DNA of 7,203 nt from Thermoleophilia bacterium (GCA_029861485.1 JAOTZF010000088.1:1-7203); one strand, 5' to 3'. Counted from the first letter of the stretch, positions 1-6,418 are shown. Numbers and translations: made by a program. Notes: generated by a model from the letters alone, not told the origin.

Positions 1-315
1 CCCCTCAGCCAGGCTGAGCGGCAGCGCGCCGAGGCGGTAGCGGCGTCGTGGGGTTTCGACGGCCTCGAGCAGACGGCGCCGATCTCGGTGGTCGGCACAG
101 GACCGGATCTCAACAGCGCAACCGACAACGGCCTGCAGCGCGCGGCATGGCTGTTGGATTGCTCCGTACCCGAGGTGCAGAACCGGGCCACGATCACCGG
201 TGGCATCGAGATCGGGCGGCATCCCGGGGTCGTGCAGGTGACTTTCCGCGCACCCCTCGACGCCATCGAGCGGCGCGGGTTCCTACCCCTCGTCCAGGAC
301 CAATACGGAGCGTAG
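1..315 (+). CDS. C-terminal part of an acetamidase/formamidase-like protein (partial, tentative)
   Basis: The frame is open from the first base of the window and stops at TAG 313-315, giving 104 residues of a protein whose start lies to the left. The visible part has a Gln/Glu/Arg/Ala-rich helix, then a stretch reading TGPDLNSATDNGLQRAAWLL, then IEIGRHPGVVQVTF and a PLDAI segment close to the C-terminus. This order (TG.xPDL, Ala-rich helix, hydrophobic strand, Pro-Leu-Asp near the end) resembles from memory the C-terminal part of FmdA/AmdA-type acetamidase/formamidase enzymes, which release ammonia from short amides. The match is by eye only, no active-site residue can be judged, and the usual Cys-Ser-Val stretch is not obvious. 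It may instead be an unrelated hypothetical protein. It is the only + strand gene and converges on the signalling operon. That this frame codes is well supported; the family name is not. Confidence 0.6.
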   Translation, partial: PLSQAERQRAEAVAASWGFDGLEQTAPISVVGTGPDLNSATDNGLQRAAWLLDCSVPEVQNRATITGGIEIGRHPGVVQVTFRAPLDAIERRGFLPLVQDQYGA

Positions 316-325
316 CGCGGTGACT

Positions 326-359
326 GCGACCAGGCTCGCTCGCGTACGGGCCTGGTCGC
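326..359. terminator. Hairpin between convergent genes, probable bidirectional terminator
   Basis: Bases 326-335 (gcgaccaggc) are the exact reverse complement of 350-359 (gcctggtcgc). The pairing can continue inward through T-G, C-G and G-C, leaving a loop of about 8 bases. It lies between the TAG of the + strand gene (315) and the TAG of the - strand HDOD-LuxR gene (378), where both transcripts should end. Neither side has a T-tract, so it would be a GC-rich, tail-less terminator or an RNA 3'-end stabiliser rather than a classical intrinsic terminator. Confidence 0.6.
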
Positions 360-377
360 GCACCGAAAGACCTGCGG

Positions 378-1421
378 CTAGACCCAGTTGTTCTCGCGGG
401 CGACCAGCAGGGCCTGCGCCTGGCCGCTGACCTTGAGCTTCCGGTAGACGTGGTGCAGGTGATTGTGGATCGTCGACGGCGAGCAGCCGAGACGATGGGC
501 GACCTGCTTGGCGGTCTCCCCCTCGGCGAGCAGGCGCAGGACCTGGACCTCGCGATCGGTGAGCCCCGGCGGCCGGCGCGGACCCTCAGCCGGGCCACCC
601 CCGACGATGAGCTGCTCGAAGGCACTGACCGGAAGACCGCTGGCCTCGACGCCGCTGCGGGCGACCTGCATGTTGTCGCCATTGCCTGCGGAGGCCCGCA
701 CCAGCAGGTTGCCGAGCCAGACGCTGCGCTCGACGACGTTGTCGGGTGGAGACGGCGCGTGGTGAGAGGCGATGGCCTTGATGACCTGCTCGGGGAAGCC
801 CCAACGCTCGCCGAGCCACGCACCCACGCGGGCGTGGTCGACGCCGAAGACCTCGCGCTCTCCGCCCGCAGCCCGCTCGAGCTGAGCGGGGTCGACAGAG
901 TCCGCGATGGATGCCAGGACGATCTTCCCGAAGTCGTGCAGCACGCCGCCCAGCGACGCAACCTCGGCCAAAGCGCCTGCACCGAGCGCGCGCGCGGCGC
1001 GCTCGCTCATGTCGGCGACCTCGCCGGAGTGGCGAAGAAAGCTCGCGCGCGTCGTGCCATAGAAGCCCATCGAGGTGCCGGTGAGCCGGTACGTCTTGCG
1101 GCTGGTGAGCAGCGTCGCGAGTCCCCGGTGCCCGCTGCGCTCGATCGCGTCTTCGATGGAGCTGATGGGTCCGCCGCGCTCGCTCGCGCCAAGACGCAGC
1201 ACGAGTGCCGTGACCTCAGGGCTGCGCACGACGCGCGCGGCGAGGCTGCGCCTGGTGACCGTCGAGCTTTCGAGGGTCTCGAGGATGCCGCTCACGACGA
1301 CGGCCGGAACCGCCAGCGACTCGGCGTGGTCGAGTATCGCCTGAGCGCGCGGAACCCGAGAAGGGGCTGAGCGCTTGTTGGCAGAGGCGGTTGTCGGGGA
1401 ATGACGGACCCGCGAGCTCAT
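378..1421 (-). CDS. HDOD domain protein with C-terminal LuxR-type DNA-binding domain
   Basis: This 347-residue protein looks like a cytoplasmic regulator. Residues 1-25 are a polar tail. Residues 26-245 fit the HDOD domain (an HD-related signal output domain): a helical N-terminal part with Pro39, the PISSIEDAI segment at 85-93, then LHDFGK at 161-166 and GVDHARVGAWLGERWGFP at 193-210. Residues 286-347 are a LuxR/GerE helix-turn-helix opening with LTDREVQVLRLLAEGET (287-303), with recognition-helix sequence SPSTIHNHL at 314-322. Unlike many HDOD proteins it keeps HD-like residues His131, His162-Asp163, His196 and His220-His221, so metal binding is possible. The ATG overlaps the stop of the upstream GGDEF/HD-GYP gene (ATGA, 1418-1421), and GGGGGAG lies 4 bases before it, which supports this start. 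It is presumably a transcription regulator whose DNA binding responds to the HDOD domain or to its operon partner. The signal and target genes are unknown. Confidence 0.9.
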   Translation of the reverse strand: MSSRVRHSPTTASANKRSAPSRVPRAQAILDHAESLAVPAVVVSGILETLESSTVTRRSLAARVVRSPEVTALVLRLGASERGGPISSIEDAIERSGHRGLATLLTSRKTYRLTGTSMGFYGTTRASFLRHSGEVADMSERAARALGAGALAEVASLGGVLHDFGKIVLASIADSVDPAQLERAAGGEREVFGVDHARVGAWLGERWGFPEQVIKAIASHHAPSPPDNVVERSVWLGNLLVRASAGNGDNMQVARSGVEASGLPVSAFEQLIVGGGPAEGPRRPPGLTDREVQVLRLLAEGETAKQVAHRLGCSPSTIHNHLHHVYRKLKVSGQAQALLVARENNWV

Positions 1422-3325
1422 CCGTCTCCCCCAGAGGCCTCGAGATAGCCGTCGTCGGCGAGCGACCTGAGCGCATCAACGACTTCGGGGGTGAACTGCG
1501 TACCGGCGCAGTCCTCGAGCTCGGCCAGCGCCGCGTCGACCGGGATCGCGTTGCGGTAGGGACGATCTGCCGTGAGCTCGTCGAAGGCCTCGGCGACGCC
1601 GATGATCTGGGCTTCGGTAGGAATGTGTTCGCCCTCCAGGTTGTCCGGGTAGCCGGTTCCGTCGGCCCGCTCGTGGTGGTGGCGGATCCAGAGGCGAACG
1701 TCGTTGAACGGGGTGCCAGCAAGTAGCTGGGCACCGATGTCGGGGTGCTCGCGCACCTCGTCCTGCGCGGCGACCTCGAGCTCCTCGGGGGAGCCGAGCG
1801 TCTCCTCGCTCATCGAGATCTGTCCGATGTCGTGGAGCATCGCCGCCACGTAGACCCGCTCCGCGCGATCTCGCGGCAGGCCCATACGGCTGGCGAGCTG
1901 GCGGGCGATCCGCGCGACGCGCATCGCATGCCCGTTGGCACCGCGGCGGCCGTCGACGGCGTCGGCCAGCATCCGGAGCGACTCGGCAATGGCGTCATTG
2001 CGCTCCAGGTCCTCCGCGACCTCGTCCTCGAGGGAAGCGGCGATGTCTCGCTCATAGACGAAGGTGCGGTCCGCGCCATCGCCTCGCGCCCATCCGAGCG
2101 CCCGCGAGGCAGCCTCTCGCAGCTCCTTGGCGGAACCCGCGCGAGCCGGGAAGGTTGCGGCGCCCACCGAGAGGGTGTTCGACATGGTGAATGCTTCCGA
2201 TTCGCGCACCTTTGCGCGCAGCCGGTCGGCGATCAGGACAGCGTCCATCGTCTCGACGTCGGAGAGAATGACGCCGACCTCGTCCTCACCGACCCGGCAG
2301 GGAACGTCGCCTACGCGCAGATCGGAGGACGCGATCTGCGACAGCGCGATGAGATCCTTGTCGAGCTCCGCACTCGCGTTATCGAGAGCCATCACCAGCA
2401 CGCTTACCGAGCGAAGGTGGCGCTCTGCGCGAGCGGTCTCCTGGGAGAGCCGCTCTTCGAAGTACGAGCTGCCCGGCATGCCCGTGGACGGGTCGACCAG
2501 AGCGCGGCGTTCGCTTTGCTCGCTGCTGCCCGCTTGGAGTTGCGGCGCGATGGAGATCCCGAAGTCCGTGAGGGCGTTCCTCTCGGCGCTGCCGAAGTCC
2601 TCAGCGTCGGCAGAGAGAACGATCAGCGTCCGCTCGCCCGCCTCGGCTCCGAGCCCGACGGCGGCGACGGCGGCGAGCCCTTGGCGGGCCAGCGGGCCGT
2701 CATCGATGGATCCACTCCACACATCTCCGAGGGCGAGCGGCGGGGCCGCCTGAGGAAGCAGCGAATGAAGCTCGGCGTCGCTGACTTTGTAGAGACCGTC
2801 GTGCCACATGCGGGCCGACGGTGGCTGGCCGCTGACGAGTACCGCGGCGCTGCCGTGCAGGAGGCGGCGCGCCTGGGTGACGATGCGAGTGGCGACCGTG
2901 TCGAGATCGGCGGGAGGACCGACCTGCGCGATGGCGGAGGCGACGCTCGTGCGCCAGGCCTGCTGCTCGGCAACGACGTGCTCGAGTTCCGCGGCGCGCA
3001 AGCTCAGTGCGAGGCGGTCGGCAAACGTCTCGAGATCCTCGTAGCCGAACTCACCGCCCCAGAGCGCGATGGAGCCGAACTCGCAATCGCCGATCCGCAG
3101 ATCGACGATCCAGGGGCTCTGCTCGGGGCGGGGACCCGAGCCGAAAGTCAGCGCGTGCTCAGTGGCTCCACGCCAGTCGAGCTCGCCGTGGGAAGCGGCG
3201 GTGAGCTCGCGCAGAGCGCCGACAGTCGCTTCGGCGGCATGTGCCGGACTTCCTTGAACGGCCGCCTGGCCGGCCTTCCGAAGATGACCGTGTACCAACG
3301 ACATATCCCGCTTCCCTGCGGACAT
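1418..3325 (-). CDS. GAF-like / degenerate GGDEF / HD-GYP cyclic-di-GMP signalling protein
   Basis: This 635-residue protein has no signal peptide or membrane segment, so it should be cytoplasmic. Residues 30-118 end like a GAF domain, and 120-265 form a second GAF-like domain, a likely sensor region. Residues 273-425 are a GGDEF domain in which the signature reads GEDEV (346-350), and the usual substrate-binding Asn/Asp stretch after strand 1 is shortened, so diguanylate cyclase activity is doubtful. An RxxD inhibitory site (RVGD, 337-340) sits exactly five residues before the signature, as in active cyclases. Residues 440-625 are an HD-GYP phosphodiesterase domain with His466, His498-Asp499, His527, HHHERADGTGYP (549-560) and RPYR (588-591). 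Two positions differ from consensus: HDIGQ for HDIGK (Gln502), and Glu579 where an Asp is usual. The likely role is cyclic-di-GMP hydrolysis or sensing, with the GGDEF part acting as an allosteric input. It is the first gene of an operon with the HDOD-LuxR gene. Confidence 0.93.
   Translation of the reverse strand: MSAGKRDMSLVHGHLRKAGQAAVQGSPAHAAEATVGALRELTAASHGELDWRGATEHALTFGSGPRPEQSPWIVDLRIGDCEFGSIALWGGEFGYEDLETFADRLALSLRAAELEHVVAEQQAWRTSVASAIAQVGPPADLDTVATRIVTQARRLLHGSAAVLVSGQPPSARMWHDGLYKVSDAELHSLLPQAAPPLALGDVWSGSIDDGPLARQGLAAVAAVGLGAEAGERTLIVLSADAEDFGSAERNALTDFGISIAPQLQAGSSEQSERRALVDPSTGMPGSSYFEERLSQETARAERHLRSVSVLVMALDNASAELDKDLIALSQIASSDLRVGDVPCRVGEDEVGVILSDVETMDAVLIADRLRAKVRESEAFTMSNTLSVGAATFPARAGSAKELREAASRALGWARGDGADRTFVYERDIAASLEDEVAEDLERNDAIAESLRMLADAVDGRRGANGHAMRVARIARQLASRMGLPRDRAERVYVAAMLHDIGQISMSEETLGSPEELEVAAQDEVREHPDIGAQLLAGTPFNDVRLWIRHHHERADGTGYPDNLEGEHIPTEAQIIGVAEAFDELTADRPYRNAIPVDAALAELEDCAGTQFTPEVVDALRSLADDGYLEASGGDG
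1426..1432 (-). promoter_or_regulatory. Ribosome binding site of the HDOD-LuxR gene inside the upstream gene
   Basis: The - strand reads GGGGGAG followed by 4 bases and the ATG at 1421-1419. The site lies within the last codons of the GGDEF/HD-GYP gene. With the ATGA overlap it fits re-initiation by terminating ribosomes, so the two proteins are probably made in a linked ratio. It decides the start of the HDOD-LuxR gene. Confidence 0.7.
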
Positions 3326-3364
3326 ATGACCTCCGTGTCGTGCTGCGCTGATCTCCTATCGGCC
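3326..3364. other. Short leader between the hairpin and the GGDEF/HD-GYP start
   Basis: If the regulatory operon has its own promoter, it must lie here or in the hairpin region, because the gap to ccmH is only 75 bases. No convincing sigma-70 -35/-10 pair was found. The - strand contains GCCGATAG (3363-3356), close to the -10 element of flagellar-type sigma-28 promoters, but no TAAA lies at the expected distance. Read-through from ccmH is the alternative. Confidence 0.3.
3329..3334 (-). promoter_or_regulatory. Strong ribosome binding site of the GGDEF/HD-GYP gene
   Basis: The - strand reads GGAGGT, a perfect Shine-Dalgarno core, 3 bases before the ATG at 3325-3323. The spacing is a little short. 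A second in-frame ATG at 3304-3302 (residue 8) has AGGGA 8 bases before it, so initiation there, giving a protein 7 residues shorter, cannot be excluded. The first ATG is preferred for its better core. Confidence 0.65.
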
Positions 3365-3402
3365 GCCGCGGGCCAAAGCTGAAGTCTTGCCCGCGGCTTT
3401 TT
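3365..3402 (+). terminator. Hairpin plus T-tract reading on the + strand, at the 3' end of ccmH
   Basis: Bases 3365-3373 (gccgcgggc) pair perfectly with 3389-3397 (gcccgcggc) across a 15-base loop and are followed at once by TTTTT (3398-3402). That is a classical intrinsic terminator for transcripts moving left to right. The genes on both sides are on the - strand, where the hairpin starts 3 bases after the ccmH stop codon and has an A-tract before it but no T-tract after it. It may therefore serve as a tail-less 3' end for ccmH, as a block to antisense transcription entering ccmH, or as both. Confidence 0.65.
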
Positions 3403-3844
3403 ACCCCTCTGAACGCCGGCGCAGCTCGTCTTCCAGGCGGGCAAGCTCGTCCGGGCTGGTCGTGCCCATGATCGGCTCCGACGACGGGCTTCGTCGCCGC
3501 CAGGTCAGGACGAGCAGTGGAATCAACATCAGGCCGACGACGACCGCGACGAGGGGTACCAGCCAGGCCAGCAGATCGAAGCCTTCCTTCGGCGGGACTG
3601 CCAGCACGCTCGGCCCGAACTCCTCGACCAGAGCATCGATGATCTCTTGCTTCGAGTCGCCCTCCGCGATGCGCTCGGCGATGAACTCCTTCATGTCCAG
3701 CGCAACCGGAGCCTCCGAAACGTTCAGCGGCGTGCTGCACGTGGGGCACTTGACGTCCCTGGCGACCTCGTCGACGGTGACCGCCAGCGCACTGGCCGGA
3801 AGCGCGAGGGCGAGCACGGCGACGAATGCCAGGAGCCACCTCAC
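3401..3844 (-). CDS. ccmH: CcmH/CycL-like cytochrome c maturation thiol protein
   Basis: This 147-residue protein has an N-terminal signal or anchor sequence (residues 1-21). A small helical domain follows with the redox pair CPTC at 33-36, then NVSEAPVALDMKEFI, EGDSKQEIIDALVEEFG and AVPPKEG. One membrane helix spans about 90-115, with a charged cytoplasmic tail. This is the core CcmH fold, which presents a dithiol outside the membrane to reduce or hold the CxxCH cysteines of apocytochrome c for haem ligation. It is the short form, without the TPR (CcmI-like) extension. The motif reads VKCPTCS rather than the usual LRCxxCQ. The chosen start is a GTG overlapping the TlpA stop (GTGA, 3841-3844), with GAGG 7 bases upstream. 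The frame stays open much further upstream, to about 4150, but that part lies inside the TlpA gene, and only the GTG start puts a signal sequence at the N-terminus. Its partner is the thioredoxin encoded just before it. Confidence 0.9.
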   Translation of the reverse strand: MRWLLAFVAVLALALPASALAVTVDEVARDVKCPTCSTPLNVSEAPVALDMKEFIAERIAEGDSKQEIIDALVEEFGPSVLAVPPKEGFDLLAWLVPLVAVVVGLMLIPLLVLTWRRRSPSSEPIMGTTSPDELARLEDELRRRSEG

Positions 3845-4434
3845 AACACGGCCTCGATGGCCTCCACAAGCTGCTCCTCCGCAGTGACGGGCCCAACTCG
3901 CAGGGCGGCGACGCGGCCCTGCCTGTCGATGACGAAGGTCTCGGGCACGCCCGTCACCTCGAAGTCCCTCATGGTGGAGTCGTCGCCGTCGCGCACGGAC
4001 GGATAACTGAGCCCGAACTCCTCGTCGAACTGCTTGGCGTTGCCGGTGAGGTCCTGGACATTGACGCCGAGCACCAACAGACCGCGGTCGCGGTAACGCG
4101 ACCAGAGCCGCTCCAACACGGGCGCCTCGGTGCGGCATGGAACGCACCAAGAGGCCCAGAAGTTGAGCACGATAGGAGTGCCGCGCAACTCCGAGAGCCT
4201 GACGGAGCCGCCCTCCTCGATCGAGCCGCCACCTACCAGCGCGGGTAGCTCGAAGTCGGGAGACTGGGGGCGCTCATTCGCCTCGACCGCGCGTTGGATC
4301 GAGTTGCCGCGCTCCTGGTTGAGCAGGCCGACGGTCATCACCGCGAGCAGGGCAACCACGCCCAACCCGGCAGCGACCGCCGCGACCAGGCGCCCCCGGC
4401 CGGGCCTCTCATCGGTCTCGAGATCGTCACTCAC
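3841..4434 (-). CDS. TlpA/CcmG/ResA-like membrane-anchored thioredoxin
   Basis: This 197-residue protein has a short charged N-terminus, one membrane helix at about 15-38, and a thioredoxin-like domain at about 55-197 facing the cell exterior. Visible hallmarks are SPDFELP (58-64), VLNFWASWCVPC (89-100) with the redox pair Cys97/Cys100, and the cis-proline segment GVPETFVID (162-170, Pro164). These mark the TlpA/CcmG/ResA branch, which passes reducing power to CcmH or directly to apocytochrome c. The adjoining ccmH gene supports a cytochrome c maturation role over a general one. The start is GTG at 4434-4432: a TAG at 4449-4447 closes the frame just upstream, and no clear Shine-Dalgarno sequence is visible. 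The distinction between CcmG and ResA cannot be made from sequence alone, so no symbol is given. Confidence 0.92.
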   Translation of the reverse strand: MSDDLETDERPGRGRLVAAVAAGLGVVALLAVMTVGLLNQERGNSIQRAVEANERPQSPDFELPALVGGGSIEEGGSVRLSELRGTPIVLNFWASWCVPCRTEAPVLERLWSRYRDRGLLVLGVNVQDLTGNAKQFDEEFGLSYPSVRDGDDSTMRDFEVTGVPETFVIDRQGRVAALRVGPVTAEEQLVEAIEAVL

Positions 4435-4486
4435 CCAGGGGCGATGCTACCCCGACCGCCGCCGGCCGCGAGACGACCCCGTCATC
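4435..4486. other. 52-base gap between the beta-helix gene and the thioredoxin gene
   Basis: This GC-rich spacer has no T-tract. It holds only a weak 4-bp GGGG/CCCC hairpin near the thioredoxin start, and no recognisable promoter or ribosome binding site. Read-through from the beta-helix gene into the thioredoxin-ccmH pair is therefore possible. Confidence 0.4.
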
Positions 4487-6418
4487 TCAGGGACGAACGG
4501 TCCTGAAAGTCCACGACCGGCGCGCAGGCAGACCGTCCTTGTCGCGCACGATCACCCGCACCCGGTGCTTGCCTTGGGGGAGATCGACGACTGCGCGCAG
4601 TCGACCGCGGCGCAGCTTCGCCGATACCCGCGTGCCGTTGACGAGCATTCGTGTGCGACGCGTCACCAACGGCGCGTCGTCGCTTACCGGCACGCTGATC
4701 GTGACCCGACCGCGGGAGAGCTTGAACGAGTTGGGCCTGGGCAGCGCCCGCGCCACCGCGATCTTCGGCCGCGAGTTGACGACACGGAAGCGCCATTGGC
4801 GGATTGCGGACTGCCCCGCGGGGTCGGTGACCTTGAGGATCGCCGTATGCCGTCCGACCTTCAGGCGGGTCGCAAACCGCGCGAGCCCCCGTGAAATCGT
4901 GGGTCTGCGCCGTTGCACCTTTCCGTCCACGACGAGTCTGTAGGCGGCCGGGGCAAGCGCGTCATCGTCGACCACGCGGGCCCTGAGCACGACCTTGCGC
5001 CCCCGCACGACGCGGTCGGGTCGCGGGCGGACCGCGGCGATGACGGGCGAGGTGTCGGGCGGGCCCAGGGGTGCATAGGTCGCGAAGCGGCTGTCGGCGC
5101 CGGACGCGATTTGGGCATCGGCGAGCGTCGCGTCGAGCGTACCGCCCGCGGCAATGGGCGAGGTCGGCTGTGCCTGCCAGGCACCGGCGTTACCGGGCTT
5201 GTCGTCCTCGTAGACCGCCAGGCCGGAGCGTCGGAGGCCCGACAGCTCAACCGCGCCAAGGCGGTAGCGAAGGGTCACCGCGCTGGTCGCGCCCGATCCG
5301 GTGTCCTTTACCCGAATGAACCGGTTCGTGCTCCGGAGCGCGCTGGGCACGGGCGTCAGCGCGGCGCGCTGCGCGGCGGTCGCCGCCGACACCACGACGC
5401 CAACGGGGTCGCCGGGGAGATCGAGCACGCTGTCGAGGAACGTCAGGCCGGTGAACTCGCCGCCGGTGCGGGCGTGCGGCGAGAAGCGAATGTCACCGCG
5501 TCGGTTGGTGCCGTTGAAGCGCGTGTTGGCAAGGCGAAAGGCGCCGCCGCGCCCGATCGTGACGCCGAAACCGCGGTTGCCCGCAACCTGCGAGCCGATG
5601 ACGGCATGGCCGGTCCCGCGGGAGATCGCGAGCCCCGACGCCCGATTGCGCGTCAGCACGCTCGATTCCACCGTCGTGCCGAGCGATGTCTCGTGATCGT
5701 TCTCGATGCCGTTGCCCCCGTTGCCCTCGGCGGAGAGCCCGATGATGCCGAGGCCGTCGACGTCGCTGACCACGTCGACGCCATCGTCGCCGTTGCGCAG
5801 CACGGCGCCGCCCTGGACGAGGTACGGGCCGGTGCCGGCCAGCCGGTTGAGGCGGATGCCGTCGCCCGCGGCACCCGATACCAGCGCGCGGTTGATCAGC
5901 ACGCCGCGCACCCGGTCGACGCTGATACCGGCGCCGCCTGCGCCCGCGACGACCACCCGCCGCAGCTCGATATTGCGGGCACTCGGCCGCGGCCCGACCT
6001 GGACTCCGATGCCGCTGGGCCGCAGACAGCGCAGGCCCTGGATCAACACCCCGCCGCGCAACACGTCGATGCAGCCGCCACGGGTGTTGTTGGTGCCCCC
6101 GGTGCCGGAGATCGTGACCGTCGCGCCGCGCGCAGGGCGAACCGCGAGGTTCGGCTCCAAGACGGCGAAGTCTCCGTAGGTCCCGCGCCCGATCACGATC
6201 GACCAGCGCCTGCCGTCGTTACGCCGGCGCAGCGAGCCGGTACGGGCGCGCTTCTCGGCGACCTGGATCGCATCGGGGCCGGTGATCACCGCGCCGATGC
6301 GTTGGTTCTGGGCGTTGCGGAGCTCGACCTGCCCGGCAGTGGGCGCGGCGATCGCTGGTGTTGCCATGGCCCCGAGCACGGCTGCGCCGAGGGCCAGAGG
6401 GAGGAGGCGGGCCGTCAT
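4487..6418 (-). CDS. Secreted right-handed parallel beta-helix protein with two C-terminal Ig-like domains
   Basis: This 643-residue protein carries a Sec signal peptide (residues 1-25, predicted cut near AIA-AP at 22-26). Residues 70-335 have the irregular short-repeat pattern of a parallel beta-helix: repeated GI.V, NG.DGVDV, GNGGNGIEN, NRASGLAIS and GNRGFGVTI segments, with Asn/Gly turns about every 22-25 residues. Cys116 and Cys131 are the only clear cysteine pair and could form a disulfide. Residues 340-450 are a linker or beta-rich region, and 455-547 and 550-641 are two similar Ig-like repeats, each ending in a W.FR.V strand. The Ig-like part is strongly Arg/Lys-rich. No sortase signal, C-terminal membrane helix or lipobox is visible, so the protein is either released or held by charge. 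Beta-helix proteins include polysaccharide lyases and adhesins; no catalytic residues could be identified, so the function is unknown. The ATG is preceded by AAGGGAG (2 bases away) and GGGGAG (9 bases away). Confidence 0.88.
   Translation of the reverse strand: MTARLLPLALGAAVLGAMATPAIAAPTAGQVELRNAQNQRIGAVITGPDAIQVAEKRARTGSLRRRNDGRRWSIVIGRGTYGDFAVLEPNLAVRPARGATVTISGTGGTNNTRGGCIDVLRGGVLIQGLRCLRPSGIGVQVGPRPSARNIELRRVVVAGAGGAGISVDRVRGVLINRALVSGAAGDGIRLNRLAGTGPYLVQGGAVLRNGDDGVDVVSDVDGLGIIGLSAEGNGGNGIENDHETSLGTTVESSVLTRNRASGLAISRGTGHAVIGSQVAGNRGFGVTIGRGGAFRLANTRFNGTNRRGDIRFSPHARTGGEFTGLTFLDSVLDLPGDPVGVVVSAATAAQRAALTPVPSALRSTNRFIRVKDTGSGATSAVTLRYRLGAVELSGLRRSGLAVYEDDKPGNAGAWQAQPTSPIAAGGTLDATLADAQIASGADSRFATYAPLGPPDTSPVIAAVRPRPDRVVRGRKVVLRARVVDDDALAPAAYRLVVDGKVQRRRPTISRGLARFATRLKVGRHTAILKVTDPAGQSAIRQWRFRVVNSRPKIAVARALPRPNSFKLSRGRVTISVPVSDDAPLVTRRTRMLVNGTRVSAKLRRGRLRAVVDLPQGKHRVRVIVRDKDGLPARRSWTFRTVRP

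Noticed and set aside
450..1370. A 306-codon open frame on the + strand opposite the HDOD-LuxR gene.
   Set aside because: It has no domain pattern and lies opposite a well-supported gene.
1745..3382. A 545-codon open frame on the + strand opposite the GGDEF/HD-GYP gene.
   Set aside because: It is a GC-driven shadow. Its translation shows no domain, whereas the - strand frame shows clear GGDEF and HD-GYP motifs.
3845..4150. An upstream extension of the ccmH frame into the thioredoxin gene.
   Set aside because: The added residues are low-complexity and have no family match. The GTG at 3844 gives a proper signal sequence and a 4-base overlap with the thioredoxin stop.
4437..4452. A GGGG/CCCC hairpin before the thioredoxin start, considered as a terminator.
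   Set aside because: It has four base pairs and no T-tract, so it is too weak to call.
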